Source: an uncultured Bacteroides sp. (GTDB lineage: Bacteria > Bacteroidota > Bacteroidia > Bacteroidales > Bacteroidaceae). From it: DNA of 64,000 bases. Each line of letters begins with the position of its first letter. Within the stretch, counting starts at the first letter, position 1. The position numbers and the translations under genes are program-made. The notes beneath the pieces were generated by a model. The model worked only from the letters and a program-made list of their open reading frames with translations, searched no databases and was not told the DNA's origin. The stretch lies in the NCBI GenBank assembly GCA_900553815.1, contig USEY01000005.1, positions 22,290-86,289 on the forward strand, given 5' to 3'. This document shows, piece after piece, positions 8,224 to 16,821 of this stretch.

Positions 8224-8251
8224 CCGCCCGGCACATTGCTGCGCCGGGCGG
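8224..8251 (-). terminator. Probable terminator of the GH28-DUF4861-GH43 operon
   Basis: CCGCCCGG at 8224-8231 pairs with CCGGGCGG at 8244-8251, about 75 nt after the GH43 stop on the minus strand. It is followed by ATTTCATATAAT rather than a clean T-run. Confidence 0.55.
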
Positions 8252-8325
8252 GAAAGGGGACGGACGCTGCGCTGCATCGCGCATGGCAGGCGTCCCAGAA
8301 GTGAAATATAGAGGAAAAAGTGTGC

Positions 8326-10005
8326 TTATCGTGTCACGCGATACCAGTCGACGTCGACCCATCCGCCGTCGTTCGTGACGATGTGCGGGCGGGTGCAGAA
8401 GATGCCGTGTTTTGCGCCTATCCACGTGCCTTCGCGCACTTGGAAGGGTTTGCCCAGCGGGCGGAACTTGCGCCCGTCGGTGCTATAAGAGAATTGGCAC
8501 ATCACGCGCTGGTCGTGTCCTCCCTCGCTCTTGCTGAGCTTCTCGCCCGAGTCGCGGATGTCGGCGCGGAGGTAGAAGGTGCTGTCCTTGAGGGTCGTTG
8601 TTTCGTTCACCGTTTCGGGTTTTCCCTTATCGGCCTGGCGGCACTCGACTTGGGAGAGCACGAGGCCCTGTTCGCTGTTTTCTACCGTGAGGGCGGCATA
8701 GTCACGGCCGAAGACGGTGAGGCCCGTGCGCTCGCCGCGGTATTTGGACGTGGGCCGGAAGGTCATCTTGACGGTGACGGTCTGTGCGGGAGCTGTGGTC
8801 TTCTGGAGGAGCATGTTGGGCACGTCAGCGAGGTTCTTGTAGGCGTCCGTGACGGGGTAGGAGTAGAGGCGCAGGAGGCTACGGTCGCCGGCGCAGTAGG
8901 CCCACTTCTCATTGTAGTTGGCCTGCCACTGCCATTGCAGTCCGAGGGTCATGCTGTCGAACTCGTCGCTTTCCTGCGGGGTGCAGATGGGATATTCTTT
9001 GCCGACGTTGGGCTTCTTGTATGTCAGGACGGGGTCACCACAGCCGTCACCGTCATCGTCGATGCCGATGACGGGCCAGTCATCGACCCAGCGCATGGGT
9101 TGCAGGTGGACGAGGCGTCCGTATGCGCCGACGTCCTGGAAGTGGAGAAACCAGTCTTCGCCCGTCGGGGTGTCGACCCATGCTCCTTGGTGAGGGCCGT
9201 TGACGGGACTCTTGCCCTGGGCGAGCACGATGCGGTTTTCATACGGACCGTAGACGTGCTTCGAGCGTTGGACGGTCTGGAAACCGGTCGGTACGCCTCC
9301 TGCGGGGTGGAAGATGTAGTAGTAGCCGCCCCGTTTGTAGAATTTCGGTCCTTCGCACGTACCTTGCCCTTCGTGGCCGTCGAAGACGATGCGCGAGGGA
9401 GTGATGGCGCGTGAGGCGTCGGCCGAGAGTTCGCAGACGGCGATGACGCTCTTGAGCTGGGCACGGCTGCCGGCGTAGGCGTGGGCCATGTAGACGCGGC
9501 CGTCGTCGTCCCAGAGAGGGGTGGTGTCGATGATGCCGATGCCGGGCTTGACGAGGACGGGTTCTGTCCAGGGGCCGCGGGGGTCTTGGGCTTTGACCAT
9601 GAAAGCTCCTTGGTCAGGGTCGCCCCAGAAGATGTAGAACCATCCGTCGTGATGGCGTATGCAGGGGGCCCAGATGCGCTTGCCGTGCTGGGGAGCTGTG
9701 TCGCTTGTCGGGGGAACGGCCCAAGGCACGGCGGAGCCGATGATGGTCCAGTTGACGAGGTCCTTCGAGTGGAGTATCTGGAGTCCGGGGACGCAGTTGA
9801 AGCTGGAAGAGGTGAGGTAGAAGTCGTCGCCGACGCGGCATGCGTCGGGGTCGGAGTAGTCAGCGTAGAGCACGGGGTTCTTGTACGTGCCGTCGCCTTG
9901 GTCGGCGACCCAGACTTGCGAGCGGTATGGCTCGGCTTGTTGTGCCGCGAGGGGCAGTGTGAAGGCCAGCATGAGGCTGGCGAGGAGTGATGTTTTTCGT
10001 TTCAT
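8326..10005 (-). CDS. Glycoside hydrolase family 43 with C-terminal beta-sandwich
   Basis: A 559-residue exported arabinofuranosidase/xylosidase-type enzyme. I start at MKRKTSLLASL, which begins a good signal peptide (cleavage near AAQQA), and drop 28 upstream residues that lack one. The five-bladed propeller shows the three GH43 acids: YSDPDACR (base), IIDTTPLWDDDGR (pKa modulator) and TCEGPKFYKRG (acid). Residues from about 370 on (ESDEFDSMTLGLQWQWQ) form a GH43_C2/DUF1349-like concanavalin-type domain. It is the last gene of a three-gene operon with DUF4861 and GH28, which points to removal of arabinan or xylose side chains from pectin. Exact linkage not determinable. Confidence 0.9.
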   Translation of the reverse strand: MKRKTSLLASLMLAFTLPLAAQQAEPYRSQVWVADQGDGTYKNPVLYADYSDPDACRVGDDFYLTSSSFNCVPGLQILHSKDLVNWTIIGSAVPWAVPPTSDTAPQHGKRIWAPCIRHHDGWFYIFWGDPDQGAFMVKAQDPRGPWTEPVLVKPGIGIIDTTPLWDDDGRVYMAHAYAGSRAQLKSVIAVCELSADASRAITPSRIVFDGHEGQGTCEGPKFYKRGGYYYIFHPAGGVPTGFQTVQRSKHVYGPYENRIVLAQGKSPVNGPHQGAWVDTPTGEDWFLHFQDVGAYGRLVHLQPMRWVDDWPVIGIDDDGDGCGDPVLTYKKPNVGKEYPICTPQESDEFDSMTLGLQWQWQANYNEKWAYCAGDRSLLRLYSYPVTDAYKNLADVPNMLLQKTTAPAQTVTVKMTFRPTSKYRGERTGLTVFGRDYAALTVENSEQGLVLSQVECRQADKGKPETVNETTTLKDSTFYLRADIRDSGEKLSKSEGGHDQRVMCQFSYSTDGRKFRPLGKPFQVREGTWIGAKHGIFCTRPHIVTNDGGWVDVDWYRVTR

Positions 10006-10019
10006 GTTTCTCTGGTGAT

Positions 10020-11255
10020 TTAATTTTTGATGGTTACTTTGCAGGGGTGTGCCTGGCGGCTTTGCCACTCCACGAGGTGGTCGAACCACGCACGGCTGTC
10101 CTTGAATCCTTCTTCTTCCTTGGCGGCGGCGAAGGTGAAGAAGTAGGTGAGCTGCCGGTCGCGGTTGGTGTGCATTTGTATAAGGTAGTTGATGTCGTCT
10201 TCCTTCGTGAGCGTGACAAATCGTCCGGGGACGTAGATGCCCAGGCCGACGGTTTCACGCGGGTGGTTCACGGTGTCGTTCTTGTAGGCGAGGTTGCTCC
10301 CCCAGGAGCCTGCCAGCCCGTCGGCGTCAAGGAAGCCCACGTTGTCACGCTCCAGCTTCTGTATGCCGGTGGCGAATGCCTTGTGTGTGGCATCTTCTTC
10401 CTTGAAGGAGATGTCGACGCGGACGTCGCGGTGTCCGGCGTAGAGGGTGTAGCGTTGGGTCATGTTGAGCGTCGCGCCGTCGTATTGCCAGTCACGGTCG
10501 AAGAACTCGATGACTGTGCGCACGGGGCCTGAGGCCAATACGCCTGCGCTGCGTGTGGCGACGGAGTCGATGGTCTGGAGTTTGCCGTCTATCCAGCCGC
10601 GGAAGGAACCCACACCGATGCTCGTTCCGGCCCAGAGGACATCGTCACCATAGCCTGCGGCGAGTTGTTCTTTCTTCGGATAGAAGTTGGTCTCGGCGAG
10701 TTCCAGCCGTTGGTATTTCTTGCCGTAGAGGTCGATGGATTGGCGGTTGTCCATGTAGGCACGGAAGGCGACGAGTTCAGACTCGAAAGCAGGCCCGTGG
10801 TGGTACATCGCGCTGTATGACTGCTTGACGGGGACACGGCCGTCGAAGGTGATGTACTGGATGTGCGGGCACTTCTGGCTCTTGTCGTTGAGGCGCATTT
10901 GGGCGTAGGTGCGTGCCGGATAAGTCTTGGCAGACGGTGTGGGGGAGAGGACGATGCGGAAGTCTTCCTTCGCTCCGGCGGGGATGTCGGCGACGAAAGC
11001 CAGTTCGTCGGCCTGTGTGTCGCGGTTGAGGTCGTCGAGCTGGGAAGGGATTTCCTCTGTGCCTCTGTACACCGTGGCCGAACGCACTTCGAAGCTGGGC
11101 TTCAGGTCGGCCAGACGGATGACGACAGGTTCGTCTGTTTTAGCTTTGTCCCAGGTGTTTTCGACCGTGATGCTGACGGTCTTCTCTGGGGTTTGTGCCG
11201 AGGCCGCCGTCGGGGCAGCGGCCAGGGCAAACAGAAGGATAGCGATGTGTTTCAT
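10020..11255 (-). CDS. DUF4861 family protein, pectin-operon associated
   Basis: A 411-residue protein with a signal peptide (residues 1-20, ending ASAQ). The DUF4861 domain covers most of the rest: TVSITVENTWDKAKTDEPVV at the start, then the conserved blocks YMDNRQSIDLYGKK, GVGSFRGWIDGK and FFDRDWQYDGATLNMTQRY. Members are usually found beside GH28 and GH105-type genes in pectin loci. A polysaccharide-related hydrolase role is likely but not proven as far as I know. It sits 14 nt before the GH43 start and 18 nt after the GH28 stop, so it is in the same transcript. Confidence 0.85.
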   Translation of the reverse strand: MKHIAILLFALAAAPTAASAQTPEKTVSITVENTWDKAKTDEPVVIRLADLKPSFEVRSATVYRGTEEIPSQLDDLNRDTQADELAFVADIPAGAKEDFRIVLSPTPSAKTYPARTYAQMRLNDKSQKCPHIQYITFDGRVPVKQSYSAMYHHGPAFESELVAFRAYMDNRQSIDLYGKKYQRLELAETNFYPKKEQLAAGYGDDVLWAGTSIGVGSFRGWIDGKLQTIDSVATRSAGVLASGPVRTVIEFFDRDWQYDGATLNMTQRYTLYAGHRDVRVDISFKEEDATHKAFATGIQKLERDNVGFLDADGLAGSWGSNLAYKNDTVNHPRETVGLGIYVPGRFVTLTKEDDINYLIQMHTNRDRQLTYFFTFAAAKEEEGFKDSRAWFDHLVEWQSRQAHPCKVTIKN

Positions 11256-11273
11256 TGTATATCTCGTATGTGT

Positions 11274-12881
11274 TTAGTGATTGTCGAAGTTGAGCGTCTT
11301 GCCTTCTTCACCCACCTCGTCGATGGCTTGCCCGTTGATTTTGATAGTCGAGACATTGCGCAGGCTTACTGTGGGCGAAGGAGTCTTGGTTGTGATGGTC
11401 AGCCGGTCGATATTGACCCCTTTGGCATGGCTGAGGACGGCTCCTTCGGTTGCGTCGGAGATGGTGATTCCGTTCAGGTTGATATTTTCGATGGGCATTT
11501 CCGGCAGTCCGTTGAAGAAGATGGCTCGTCCGGAGCCTTTGCAGGTGACGTCGTCGATGTAGATGTTGCGGAACACGGGTGTCTCTTCGCTCACGGGAGG
11601 CACGTCGTCCTTAGCCGAGGCTCCTCCGTAGAAGAGGTCGAAGAGTATGGGTTCTCCGGGGATGTTTATCATGTTCACCTTATTTATATGTATGTTTTCC
11701 ACGATGCCGCCACGTCCGCGTGTGCTCTTGAAGCGGAGTCCGACGTCCGTGCCGAGGAAGGTGCAGTTGTCCACGAAGATGTTCTTCACACCGCCGGACA
11801 TCTCGCTGCCGACGACGAATCCTCCGTGTCCGTGCAGGACGGTGTTGTTGCGCACGATGACGTTTTGCGTCGGTATGCCGCGTTTGCGTCCTTCTTCATT
11901 TTTGCCCGATTTGATGCAGATGGCGTCGTCTCCGGCGTCGAAGGTGGAGTTGAGCACGAGGACGTTGGTGCATGATTCGATGTCAAGGGCGTCGCCGTTT
12001 TGTGAATACCAGGGGTTGGAGACGCTGATATTATTGACCGTCAGGTGTTCGCACATCATCGGGTGCAGGCACCAACTGGGGGAGTTCTTGAATGTCACGC
12101 CTTCGAGAAGCACTGTCCGGCACTCGGAGAAGCTCAGGAGCACGGGACGGAGGAAGTCGCGTATGGATTCCCATCCCGGGTGGTTGTCGGCATTGACGAT
12201 TTCACTATCGGGCACATTGAAGTCTTTTGTCACGGTGGCCCCGTCGAGTGCGCCCTGGCTGGGATACCACACGTCGCCCTTCTCGTTGGTCACGCCTCCG
12301 GATGCCAGGAGCTTCTTCCATTGTCCTTCGGTGAGTTTGCTTTTCTTCACCGGACGCCATGTGTCACCGTTGCCGTCGATGGTGCCGTGGCCGGTGATGG
12401 CGATGTTTTCCGCATTCCGTGCGAAGATGGGTGACTGGCAGCGCATCGTGCTCAGTCCTTCAAAGGATGTGGAGATGATGGGATAGAGCGAATGGTCGGC
12501 AGAGAAAAGCACCAGTGCGTTGTATTCCAAGTGCAGGTTGACATTGCTTAGAAGTTCGATTGGACCGGTCAGCCAGAGTCCGGCGGGGACGATGACCTTG
12601 CCTCCGCCTTTTTCATGCACTTGCCGGATGGCTTTGTTGATAGCTTCGGTATTGAGGGTTATGCCGTCAGGTTTGGCTCCGAAGTCGACGATTGAAACTT
12701 CATAGGCGGGAAACGCCGGTTGTCTCACTTTGTCCATCTCAAACGGAAGGTTGGCATACGTGTCTTCGCTGATGATGGAAACGGTTGCAGATTCTTGGTT
12801 GGCAGTAGGTGTGGACTGGCATGACGTAAATAAGGCCAAGCCCATGGCCATAACAAAGGCTTTAGTCAGATGTGTGTTCAT
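11274..12881 (-). CDS. Glycoside hydrolase family 28 (polygalacturonase-type) lipoprotein
   Basis: A 535-residue right-handed beta-helix enzyme that cleaves galacturonan backbones. The N-terminus is a lipoprotein signal with lipobox ALFTSC, so Cys21 should be lipidated. GH28 catalytic motifs are all visible: NGDALDIES (first Asp), FDAGDDAICIKSG (the Asp pair), GHGGFVVGSEMSGG (His) and GLRFKSTRGRGG (the RFK in place of RIK). It is the first gene of the pectin operon. A TATCTTTG element lies 38 nt upstream. The locus has no SusC/SusD of its own. Confidence 0.93.
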   Translation of the reverse strand: MNTHLTKAFVMAMGLALFTSCQSTPTANQESATVSIISEDTYANLPFEMDKVRQPAFPAYEVSIVDFGAKPDGITLNTEAINKAIRQVHEKGGGKVIVPAGLWLTGPIELLSNVNLHLEYNALVLFSADHSLYPIISTSFEGLSTMRCQSPIFARNAENIAITGHGTIDGNGDTWRPVKKSKLTEGQWKKLLASGGVTNEKGDVWYPSQGALDGATVTKDFNVPDSEIVNADNHPGWESIRDFLRPVLLSFSECRTVLLEGVTFKNSPSWCLHPMMCEHLTVNNISVSNPWYSQNGDALDIESCTNVLVLNSTFDAGDDAICIKSGKNEEGRKRGIPTQNVIVRNNTVLHGHGGFVVGSEMSGGVKNIFVDNCTFLGTDVGLRFKSTRGRGGIVENIHINKVNMINIPGEPILFDLFYGGASAKDDVPPVSEETPVFRNIYIDDVTCKGSGRAIFFNGLPEMPIENINLNGITISDATEGAVLSHAKGVNIDRLTITTKTPSPTVSLRNVSTIKINGQAIDEVGEEGKTLNFDNH

Positions 12882-12918
12882 TTGATGTTGGTTATTAGTA
12901 GGATAAATATTGTCGGGA

Positions 12919-12926
12919 CAAAGATA
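12919..12926 (-). promoter_or_regulatory. -7 promoter element of the pectin operon
   Basis: The minus strand reads TATCTTTG, 38 nt upstream of the GH28 ATG. A TTTG lies at 12943-12946 with a rather short 16-bp spacer. Confidence 0.5.
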
Positions 12927-13022
12927 ACATATATTCGCTTTTCAAAAGAGGAATAGGCAACAAAATAGCATCAATTTTGCCTTTTCAGGCAAAGTTTTGC
13001 TGTTATTATTAAGATTTCGTCG

Positions 13023-13030
13023 TATCTTTG
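13023..13030 (+). promoter_or_regulatory. -7 promoter element of fabI
   Basis: TATCTTTG matches TAnnTTTG, 26 nt before the fabI ATG. A TTTG at 12996-12999 is a possible -33 element, although the 23-bp spacer is long. Confidence 0.6.
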
Positions 13031-13055
13031 CGCTGAATTAATCAAATATCGACTT

Positions 13056-13913
13056 ATGAGTTACAACTTATTGAAAGGAAAAAGAGGTATTATCTTTGGT
13101 GCTCTCAATGAGCAATCAATCGCTTGGAAAGTAGCAGAACGGGCTGTTGAAGAGGGTGCAACGATTACCTTATCGAATACACCCGTAGCTGTGCGTATGG
13201 GACAAGTTTCAGCTTTGTCTGAGAAGCTCCATTGTGAAGTTATTCCGGCAGATGCAACCAGTGTGGAAGATCTGGAAAATGTGTTTAAGCGTTCGGTAGA
13301 AATCTTGGGTGGTAAAATAGACTTTGTGCTCCACTCCATCGGTATGTCTCCCAACGTGCGCAAGAAACGCACTTATGATGATTTGGACTACAACATGCTT
13401 TCAACTACACTCGACATCTCGGCCATCTCTTTCCATAAGATGCTGCAAGTGGCCAAAAAGCAAGAGGCCATCGCGGATGAGGGTTCCGTCATTGCATTGA
13501 GCTATGTGGCTGCGCAACGCACATTCTATGGCTACAATGACATGGCTGACGCAAAGGCTTTGTTGGAGTCTATAGCTCGTAGTTTCGGATATATTTATGG
13601 TCGTGAAAGCCGTGTGCGCGTGAATACGATTTCCCAGTCACCGACCATGACTACGGCCGGTTCAGGTGTGAAGGGCATGGATAAGCTCTTTGACTTTGCA
13701 AACCGCATGTCGCCTCTGGGTAATGCTTCTGCTGCTGAATGTGCGGATTACTGCATCGTGATGTTCTCCGATCTGACCAAGAAGGTGACCATGCAAAACC
13801 TCTATCATGACGGAGGCTTCTCCAGTGTCGGCATGAGTTTGCGTGCTATGGCGACTTATGAGAAGGGACTCGATGAGTATAAAGATGAACACGGAAAGAT
13901 TATCTACGGATAA
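13056..13913 (+). CDS. fabI: Enoyl-[acyl-carrier-protein] reductase (NADH), FabI
   Basis: A 285-residue short-chain-dehydrogenase-fold enzyme that performs the last reduction step of fatty-acid elongation. Evidence is the N-terminal KRGIIFGALNEQSIAW (the divergent glycine-rich NAD site of FabI), the HSIGMSPN segment, and the FabI-specific Tyr-(6 residues)-Lys pair in YNDMADAK. The C-terminal YHDGGFSSVGMSL is also typical. Length is slightly above the 260-residue norm, as in other Bacteroidetes. Own promoter, and a hairpin with a T-run after the stop. Confidence 0.95.
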   Translation: MSYNLLKGKRGIIFGALNEQSIAWKVAERAVEEGATITLSNTPVAVRMGQVSALSEKLHCEVIPADATSVEDLENVFKRSVEILGGKIDFVLHSIGMSPNVRKKRTYDDLDYNMLSTTLDISAISFHKMLQVAKKQEAIADEGSVIALSYVAAQRTFYGYNDMADAKALLESIARSFGYIYGRESRVRVNTISQSPTMTTAGSGVKGMDKLFDFANRMSPLGNASAAECADYCIVMFSDLTKKVTMQNLYHDGGFSSVGMSLRAMATYEKGLDEYKDEHGKIIYG

Positions 13914-13929
13914 ATTCTCTGTATAACAA

Positions 13930-13976
13930 GAAGGAGCGTAGGCCGTATAGTTCTTGCGGGCTGCGTTCCTTTTTTC
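13930..13976 (+). terminator. Terminator after fabI
   Basis: AAGGAGCG near 13931 pairs with the TGCGTTCCTT segment near 13962-13971. A run of T follows. It overlaps the leader of the next gene, so it may attenuate rather than block. Confidence 0.6.
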
Positions 13977-13992
13977 TATTTCAAAACGCTGT

Positions 13993-14697
13993 ATGGAAAC
14001 TGCTCTCTATCTACTTCCTGTTACGTTGGGAGACACTCCCATTGATTCTGTCTTGCCTGCTTATAATTGTCGTATCATTCGTGAGATAAAGCATTTCATC
14101 GTCGAAGATGTCCGTTCTGCACGTCGTTTTCTCAAAAAGGTGGATTCTGCGATTGACATAGACACGTTGTCATTCTATCCGCTCAACAAGCATACATCTG
14201 CCGAGGCTATTTCCGGTTATCTTAAGCCGTTGGAAGGCGGCATGGCTATGGGGGTCATTTCTGAAGCTGGTTGTCCTGCAGTGGCTGATCCGGGAGCAGA
14301 TGTGGTGGCTATCGCACAACGGAAAGGATTGAAAGTCGTTCCTTTGGTCGGTCCTTCGTCTATCATTCTCTCTGTTATGGGGTCCGGCTTCAATGGGCAA
14401 AGTTTTGCTTTTCATGGCTATTTACCTATCGAGGCCGGGGAGCGTGCCAAAACATTAAAACTGTTGGAACAACGTGTTTATTCTGAGAATCAGACTCAGC
14501 TTTTTATCGAGACGCCTTATCGTAACCACAAAATGCTTGATGATATTCTGAAGACTTGTCGTCCGCAGACCAAACTATGCATCGCGGCCAACCTGACGTG
14601 TGAAGATGAATACATTAAAACACGTAGCATAAAGGACTGGAAAGGCAATATTCCGGAGCTCTCAAAAATCCCTTGCATATTTTTACTGTATAAATAA
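13993..14697 (+). CDS. SAM-dependent methyltransferase, tetrapyrrole-methylase/RsmI-like
   Basis: A 234-residue protein of the TP-methylase superfamily that includes RsmI (2'-O-methylation of C1402 in 16S rRNA). I start at METALYLLPVTLGDTPID (ATG at 13993), where the homologous domain begins. Visible motifs are the first beta strand YLLPVTLGDTPI (family P-T-P-I-G-N-L-x-D-I in altered form), GVISEAGCPAVADPGADVV (the conserved SAM-site loop) and VVPLVGPSSIILSVMGSGF. It is shorter than RsmI (about 285 residues) and resembles the Bacteroidetes RsmI paralogue. Substrate not certain. Confidence 0.82.
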   Translation: METALYLLPVTLGDTPIDSVLPAYNCRIIREIKHFIVEDVRSARRFLKKVDSAIDIDTLSFYPLNKHTSAEAISGYLKPLEGGMAMGVISEAGCPAVADPGADVVAIAQRKGLKVVPLVGPSSIILSVMGSGFNGQSFAFHGYLPIEAGERAKTLKLLEQRVYSENQTQLFIETPYRNHKMLDDILKTCRPQTKLCIAANLTCEDEYIKTRSIKDWKGNIPELSKIPCIFLLYK

Positions 14698-14707
14698 TAT
14701 TATTGTC

Positions 14708-15049
14708 ATGAGAGAACTAATTACTTATCTGATTTTAGCTCTTGTCGGATTTTACGTGTTTCCTATGTTTTGCAGCGCGGAGACCGTAGCTTGGTTGTTC
14801 CCGGCCATTGTAAATCCCATTATTTGCTTTGTTTGCTCTTATTCTTATGGAGTCGTGCGCCCTTATGGTTGGTGGTTTCCGCTTGCCATTACTGTTCTTT
14901 TTGTCCCGGCTTTATTTATCTATTACCAACCGTCAGACTGGTATTATGTTGTCGGTTATGCTGGTGTTTCTTTTATAGCATCAGCTATCGGATGGTATAT
15001 TGCTAAAAAAAGAGAGGAAGAAAGAAAAAAAAGGAGAGGACAGGCTTGA
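14708..15049 (+). CDS. Small multi-pass membrane protein, unknown function
   Basis: A 113-residue protein I do not recognise. Four hydrophobic segments are visible (about residues 4-22, 26-48, 55-73 and 79-99). The C-terminus is strongly basic (KKREEERKKRRGQA) and probably cytoplasmic. It starts 10 nt after the methyltransferase stop and is likely in the same transcript. Possibly an integral-membrane housekeeping protein restricted to Bacteroidetes. No function is proposed. Confidence 0.65.
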   Translation: MRELITYLILALVGFYVFPMFCSAETVAWLFPAIVNPIICFVCSYSYGVVRPYGWWFPLAITVLFVPALFIYYQPSDWYYVVGYAGVSFIASAIGWYIAKKREEERKKRRGQA

Positions 15050-15067
15050 TACTTTCAGGAATATGCG

Positions 15068-15075
15068 TATCTTTG
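15068..15075 (+). promoter_or_regulatory. -7 promoter element of tRNA-Ala
   Basis: TATCTTTG lies 18 nt before the mature tRNA 5' end. Confidence 0.6.
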
Positions 15076-15092
15076 CACCGCAAAATAAAGCT

Positions 15093-15166
15093 GGGGCGTT
15101 AGCTCATCTGGCTAGAGCGTAACACTGGCAGTGTTAAGGTGATCGGTTCGAGTCCGATACGCTCCA
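15093..15166 (+). tRNA. tRNA-Ala (anticodon GGC)
   Basis: Folds as a full cloverleaf. The acceptor GGGGCGT/ACGCTCC contains the G3:U70 wobble pair that identifies alanine tRNAs. The anticodon stem TAACA/TGTTA encloses loop CTGGCAG, giving anticodon GGC. The T-arm carries GGTTCGAGTCC. Discriminator is A and CCA is not encoded. A terminator follows. Confidence 0.95.
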
Positions 15167-15178
15167 CGGTATAATGAG

Positions 15179-15214
15179 AAGTAGGATACACAAGTGTGTA
15201 TCCTACTTTTTTTA
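15179..15214 (+). terminator. Terminator of tRNA-Ala
   Basis: AGTAGGATACAC pairs with GTGTATCCTACT through a short loop, followed by a run of seven T. Confidence 0.9.
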
Positions 15215-15250
15215 TTTGTACGCTTCAGTCTAACAGGGCACAATACCAAC

Positions 15251-15281
15251 AAATAAAGCCGCCTCAAAAAGAGACGGCTTT
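15251..15281 (-). terminator. Terminator of tRNA-Trp
   Basis: On the minus strand AAAGCCGTCTC pairs with GAGGCGGCTTT around a five-base loop and is followed by ATTT. Confidence 0.75.
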
Positions 15282-15291
15282 GTCAAATCTG

Positions 15292-15364
15292 CACGGGAAG
15301 AGAGGCTCGAACTCCCGACACTCGGTTTTGGAGACCGATGCTCTACCAACTGAGCTATTCCCGT
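15292..15364 (-). tRNA. tRNA-Trp (anticodon CCA)
   Basis: The minus strand gives acceptor ACGGGAA/TTCCCGT, D-arm GCTCAGTTGGTAGAGC, anticodon loop CTCCAAA with anticodon CCA, T-arm with GTTCGAGCC, and discriminator G, as expected for tryptophan. CCA is not encoded. Confidence 0.95.
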
Positions 15365-15375
15365 GTTTGCGGCTG

Positions 15376-15383
15376 CAAAGGTA
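15376..15383 (-). promoter_or_regulatory. -7 promoter element of tRNA-Trp
   Basis: The minus strand reads TACCTTTG, 11 nt before the tRNA 5' end, with a TTG about 18 bp upstream (15402-15404) as a possible -33 element. Confidence 0.6.
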
Positions 15384-15450
15384 ATGGAAAGTTTTGGTTT
15401 TGCAAGCTTTTCTGCCAAATTATTTTCAACAGACACCGGCTACTGAACCA

Positions 15451-16053
15451 TCATAGCATTTGTAAGTCTTGATACATAAGCCGGTAGGCATTTGCTTTTT
15501 TCTCCAGTGCCAACGGATAGGCACGCGATGAAGAAGGCATGCGATAAAGCCTCATAGGACGTTGACCATACAAGAACTCAACATAATCGCCTACTTTTGG
15601 AGGAGTCAGGGCGAACCTCTTACACAAAGTCTCGGTTGCCTTCTCACCGGTAGTAACGATGGCATGACATTGCGGAATCTTGTCGAGCAATGCTTGTATA
15701 TCGGTAGGCTCGACCACTTCCAGAAACTTATCGGAAGCATTGTCCTGCAAACGACGTACAGCCGTGGCAGTGTCGAACAGGGCAATGCCTTTCTCTTGAA
15801 GGAATTCAACCAGACACTCTTTACAGAAACGCTTTCCCGAACGGTCAACAAAATGCTCCTTGTCGTTGAAGAACAACAAACCAACGATGCGCCACATGTC
15901 GTTATTCCAATTAGGATAATAGAACTCCATGCTCCAACGCTTGCGCTGCGGCGGGAAGCTTCCCAACATCAACAGGCGGGCGTTGGATGGCAAAAATGGT
16001 TCCAACGGATGCTTTTCTACCTCTATCGGGGTGCTTTGTAAAGAGGACTCCAT
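15451..16053 (-). CDS. Uracil-DNA glycosylase superfamily protein (Mug/UDG-like)
   Basis: A 200-residue protein of the uracil-DNA-glycosylase fold, probably excising damaged or mispaired bases. Visible pieces are NARLLMLGSFPPQRKR near residues 24-38 (the G-S-x-P substrate loop) followed by FYYPNWNNDMWRIVG, typical of the Mug-like branch. Later come AIVTTGEKATETLCKRF (middle Rossmann-like strand) and RMPSSSRAYPLALEKK (the C-terminal S-x-S/P-x-R leucine-loop region). No Fe-S cysteines are obvious. It overlaps no neighbour, and the gene at 16066 ends 12 nt upstream, so the pair is likely cotranscribed. Confidence 0.82.
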   Translation of the reverse strand: MESSLQSTPIEVEKHPLEPFLPSNARLLMLGSFPPQRKRWSMEFYYPNWNNDMWRIVGLLFFNDKEHFVDRSGKRFCKECLVEFLQEKGIALFDTATAVRRLQDNASDKFLEVVEPTDIQALLDKIPQCHAIVTTGEKATETLCKRFALTPPKVGDYVEFLYGQRPMRLYRMPSSSRAYPLALEKKANAYRLMYQDLQML

Positions 16054-16065
16054 AGATAAATATCC

Positions 16066-16692
16066 TTATTTGCTTGCTTCGTCTTTGCGCTTAGGCTCTT
16101 TCTTGGCCAACATCACCACGTTGTAGACGTACTCCGTCATCCACTGTTCAGAATATCCCAAACGCTCCTTGTACTGGCGTACGGCAGCTGCCGTCTTATG
16201 AACATCGTCTTTCTTCCATACGGTACGGGTGCAGACTTCGTGTACCGTCTTTTCAGTCATGGCACGAAGAGCACCTTTAAAGATAGAAGGCATGCGGAAT
16301 TTCCACTGCATCAGATTACCCATCAGCATCATCAAGTCATTGGAGAAACCCTGATACATGAACAGGTAAGCCTGTACATCGTTCTGCGTACGACAATGTT
16401 TCTTTACCGATGAATCTATTTCTTTAAAGAAGTTTTCACTCAAACCGTAGTCCTGCATCAGCATTTTACGGGATGCGGTTTTCTCAGCCTGACCCAAGCG
16501 ACCACCCTGGGTAGGAATCTTAAACAGACGTTTGAAATTAGCCACATCGGGCACAAAGCGTATATTGGTGATACCCAGATTGGCGGCAATCACCGACTGA
16601 AAATAGACACGTGTCAGCGAAACGAAGTCTTCCACATTTTTGGACGATACGGTTTCCGTATTCTTTTTGAATAGTTTACCAAATATTCCCAT
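16066..16692 (-). CDS. Conserved Bacteroidetes protein of unknown function
   Basis: A 208-residue, basic, soluble-looking protein with no signal peptide. The N-terminus MGIFGKLFKKN is amphipathic. The body is predicted helical (for example AEKTASRKMLMQDYGLSENFFKEIDSSVKKH), and the C-terminus is Lys-rich (KKEPKRKDEASK). I do not recognise a named family. It is placed 12 nt upstream of the UDG-like gene with its own TACTTTTG promoter element at 16735-16742. No function is proposed. Confidence 0.65.
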   Translation of the reverse strand: MGIFGKLFKKNTETVSSKNVEDFVSLTRVYFQSVIAANLGITNIRFVPDVANFKRLFKIPTQGGRLGQAEKTASRKMLMQDYGLSENFFKEIDSSVKKHCRTQNDVQAYLFMYQGFSNDLMMLMGNLMQWKFRMPSIFKGALRAMTEKTVHEVCTRTVWKKDDVHKTAAAVRQYKERLGYSEQWMTEYVYNVVMLAKKEPKRKDEASK

Positions 16693-16734
16693 GATTGATA
16701 TTATTGTTTTCTATATTAACTTTCTAAGGCATTG

Positions 16735-16742
16735 CAAAAGTA
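16735..16742 (-). promoter_or_regulatory. -7 promoter element upstream of the unknown/UDG-like pair
   Basis: The minus strand reads TACTTTTG, matching TAnnTTTG, 43 nt before the ATG at 16692. Confidence 0.5.
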
Positions 16743-16821
16743 AACAAATTGTTGTTATGCACCAACTATGCTCGATTCATTCTTCTGCAATCAAAAAACG
16801 CCCGGGCTTAGGACTGGCCGT

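Noticed and set aside
8320-9414. 364-codon plus-strand frame antisense to GH43
   Set aside because: No motif and composition typical of antisense frames in GC-rich DNA. The minus-strand GH43 motifs are unambiguous.
10863-11975. 370-codon plus-strand frame across the DUF4861/GH28 border
   Set aside because: Spans two real minus-strand genes and has no recognisable domain or ribosome site.
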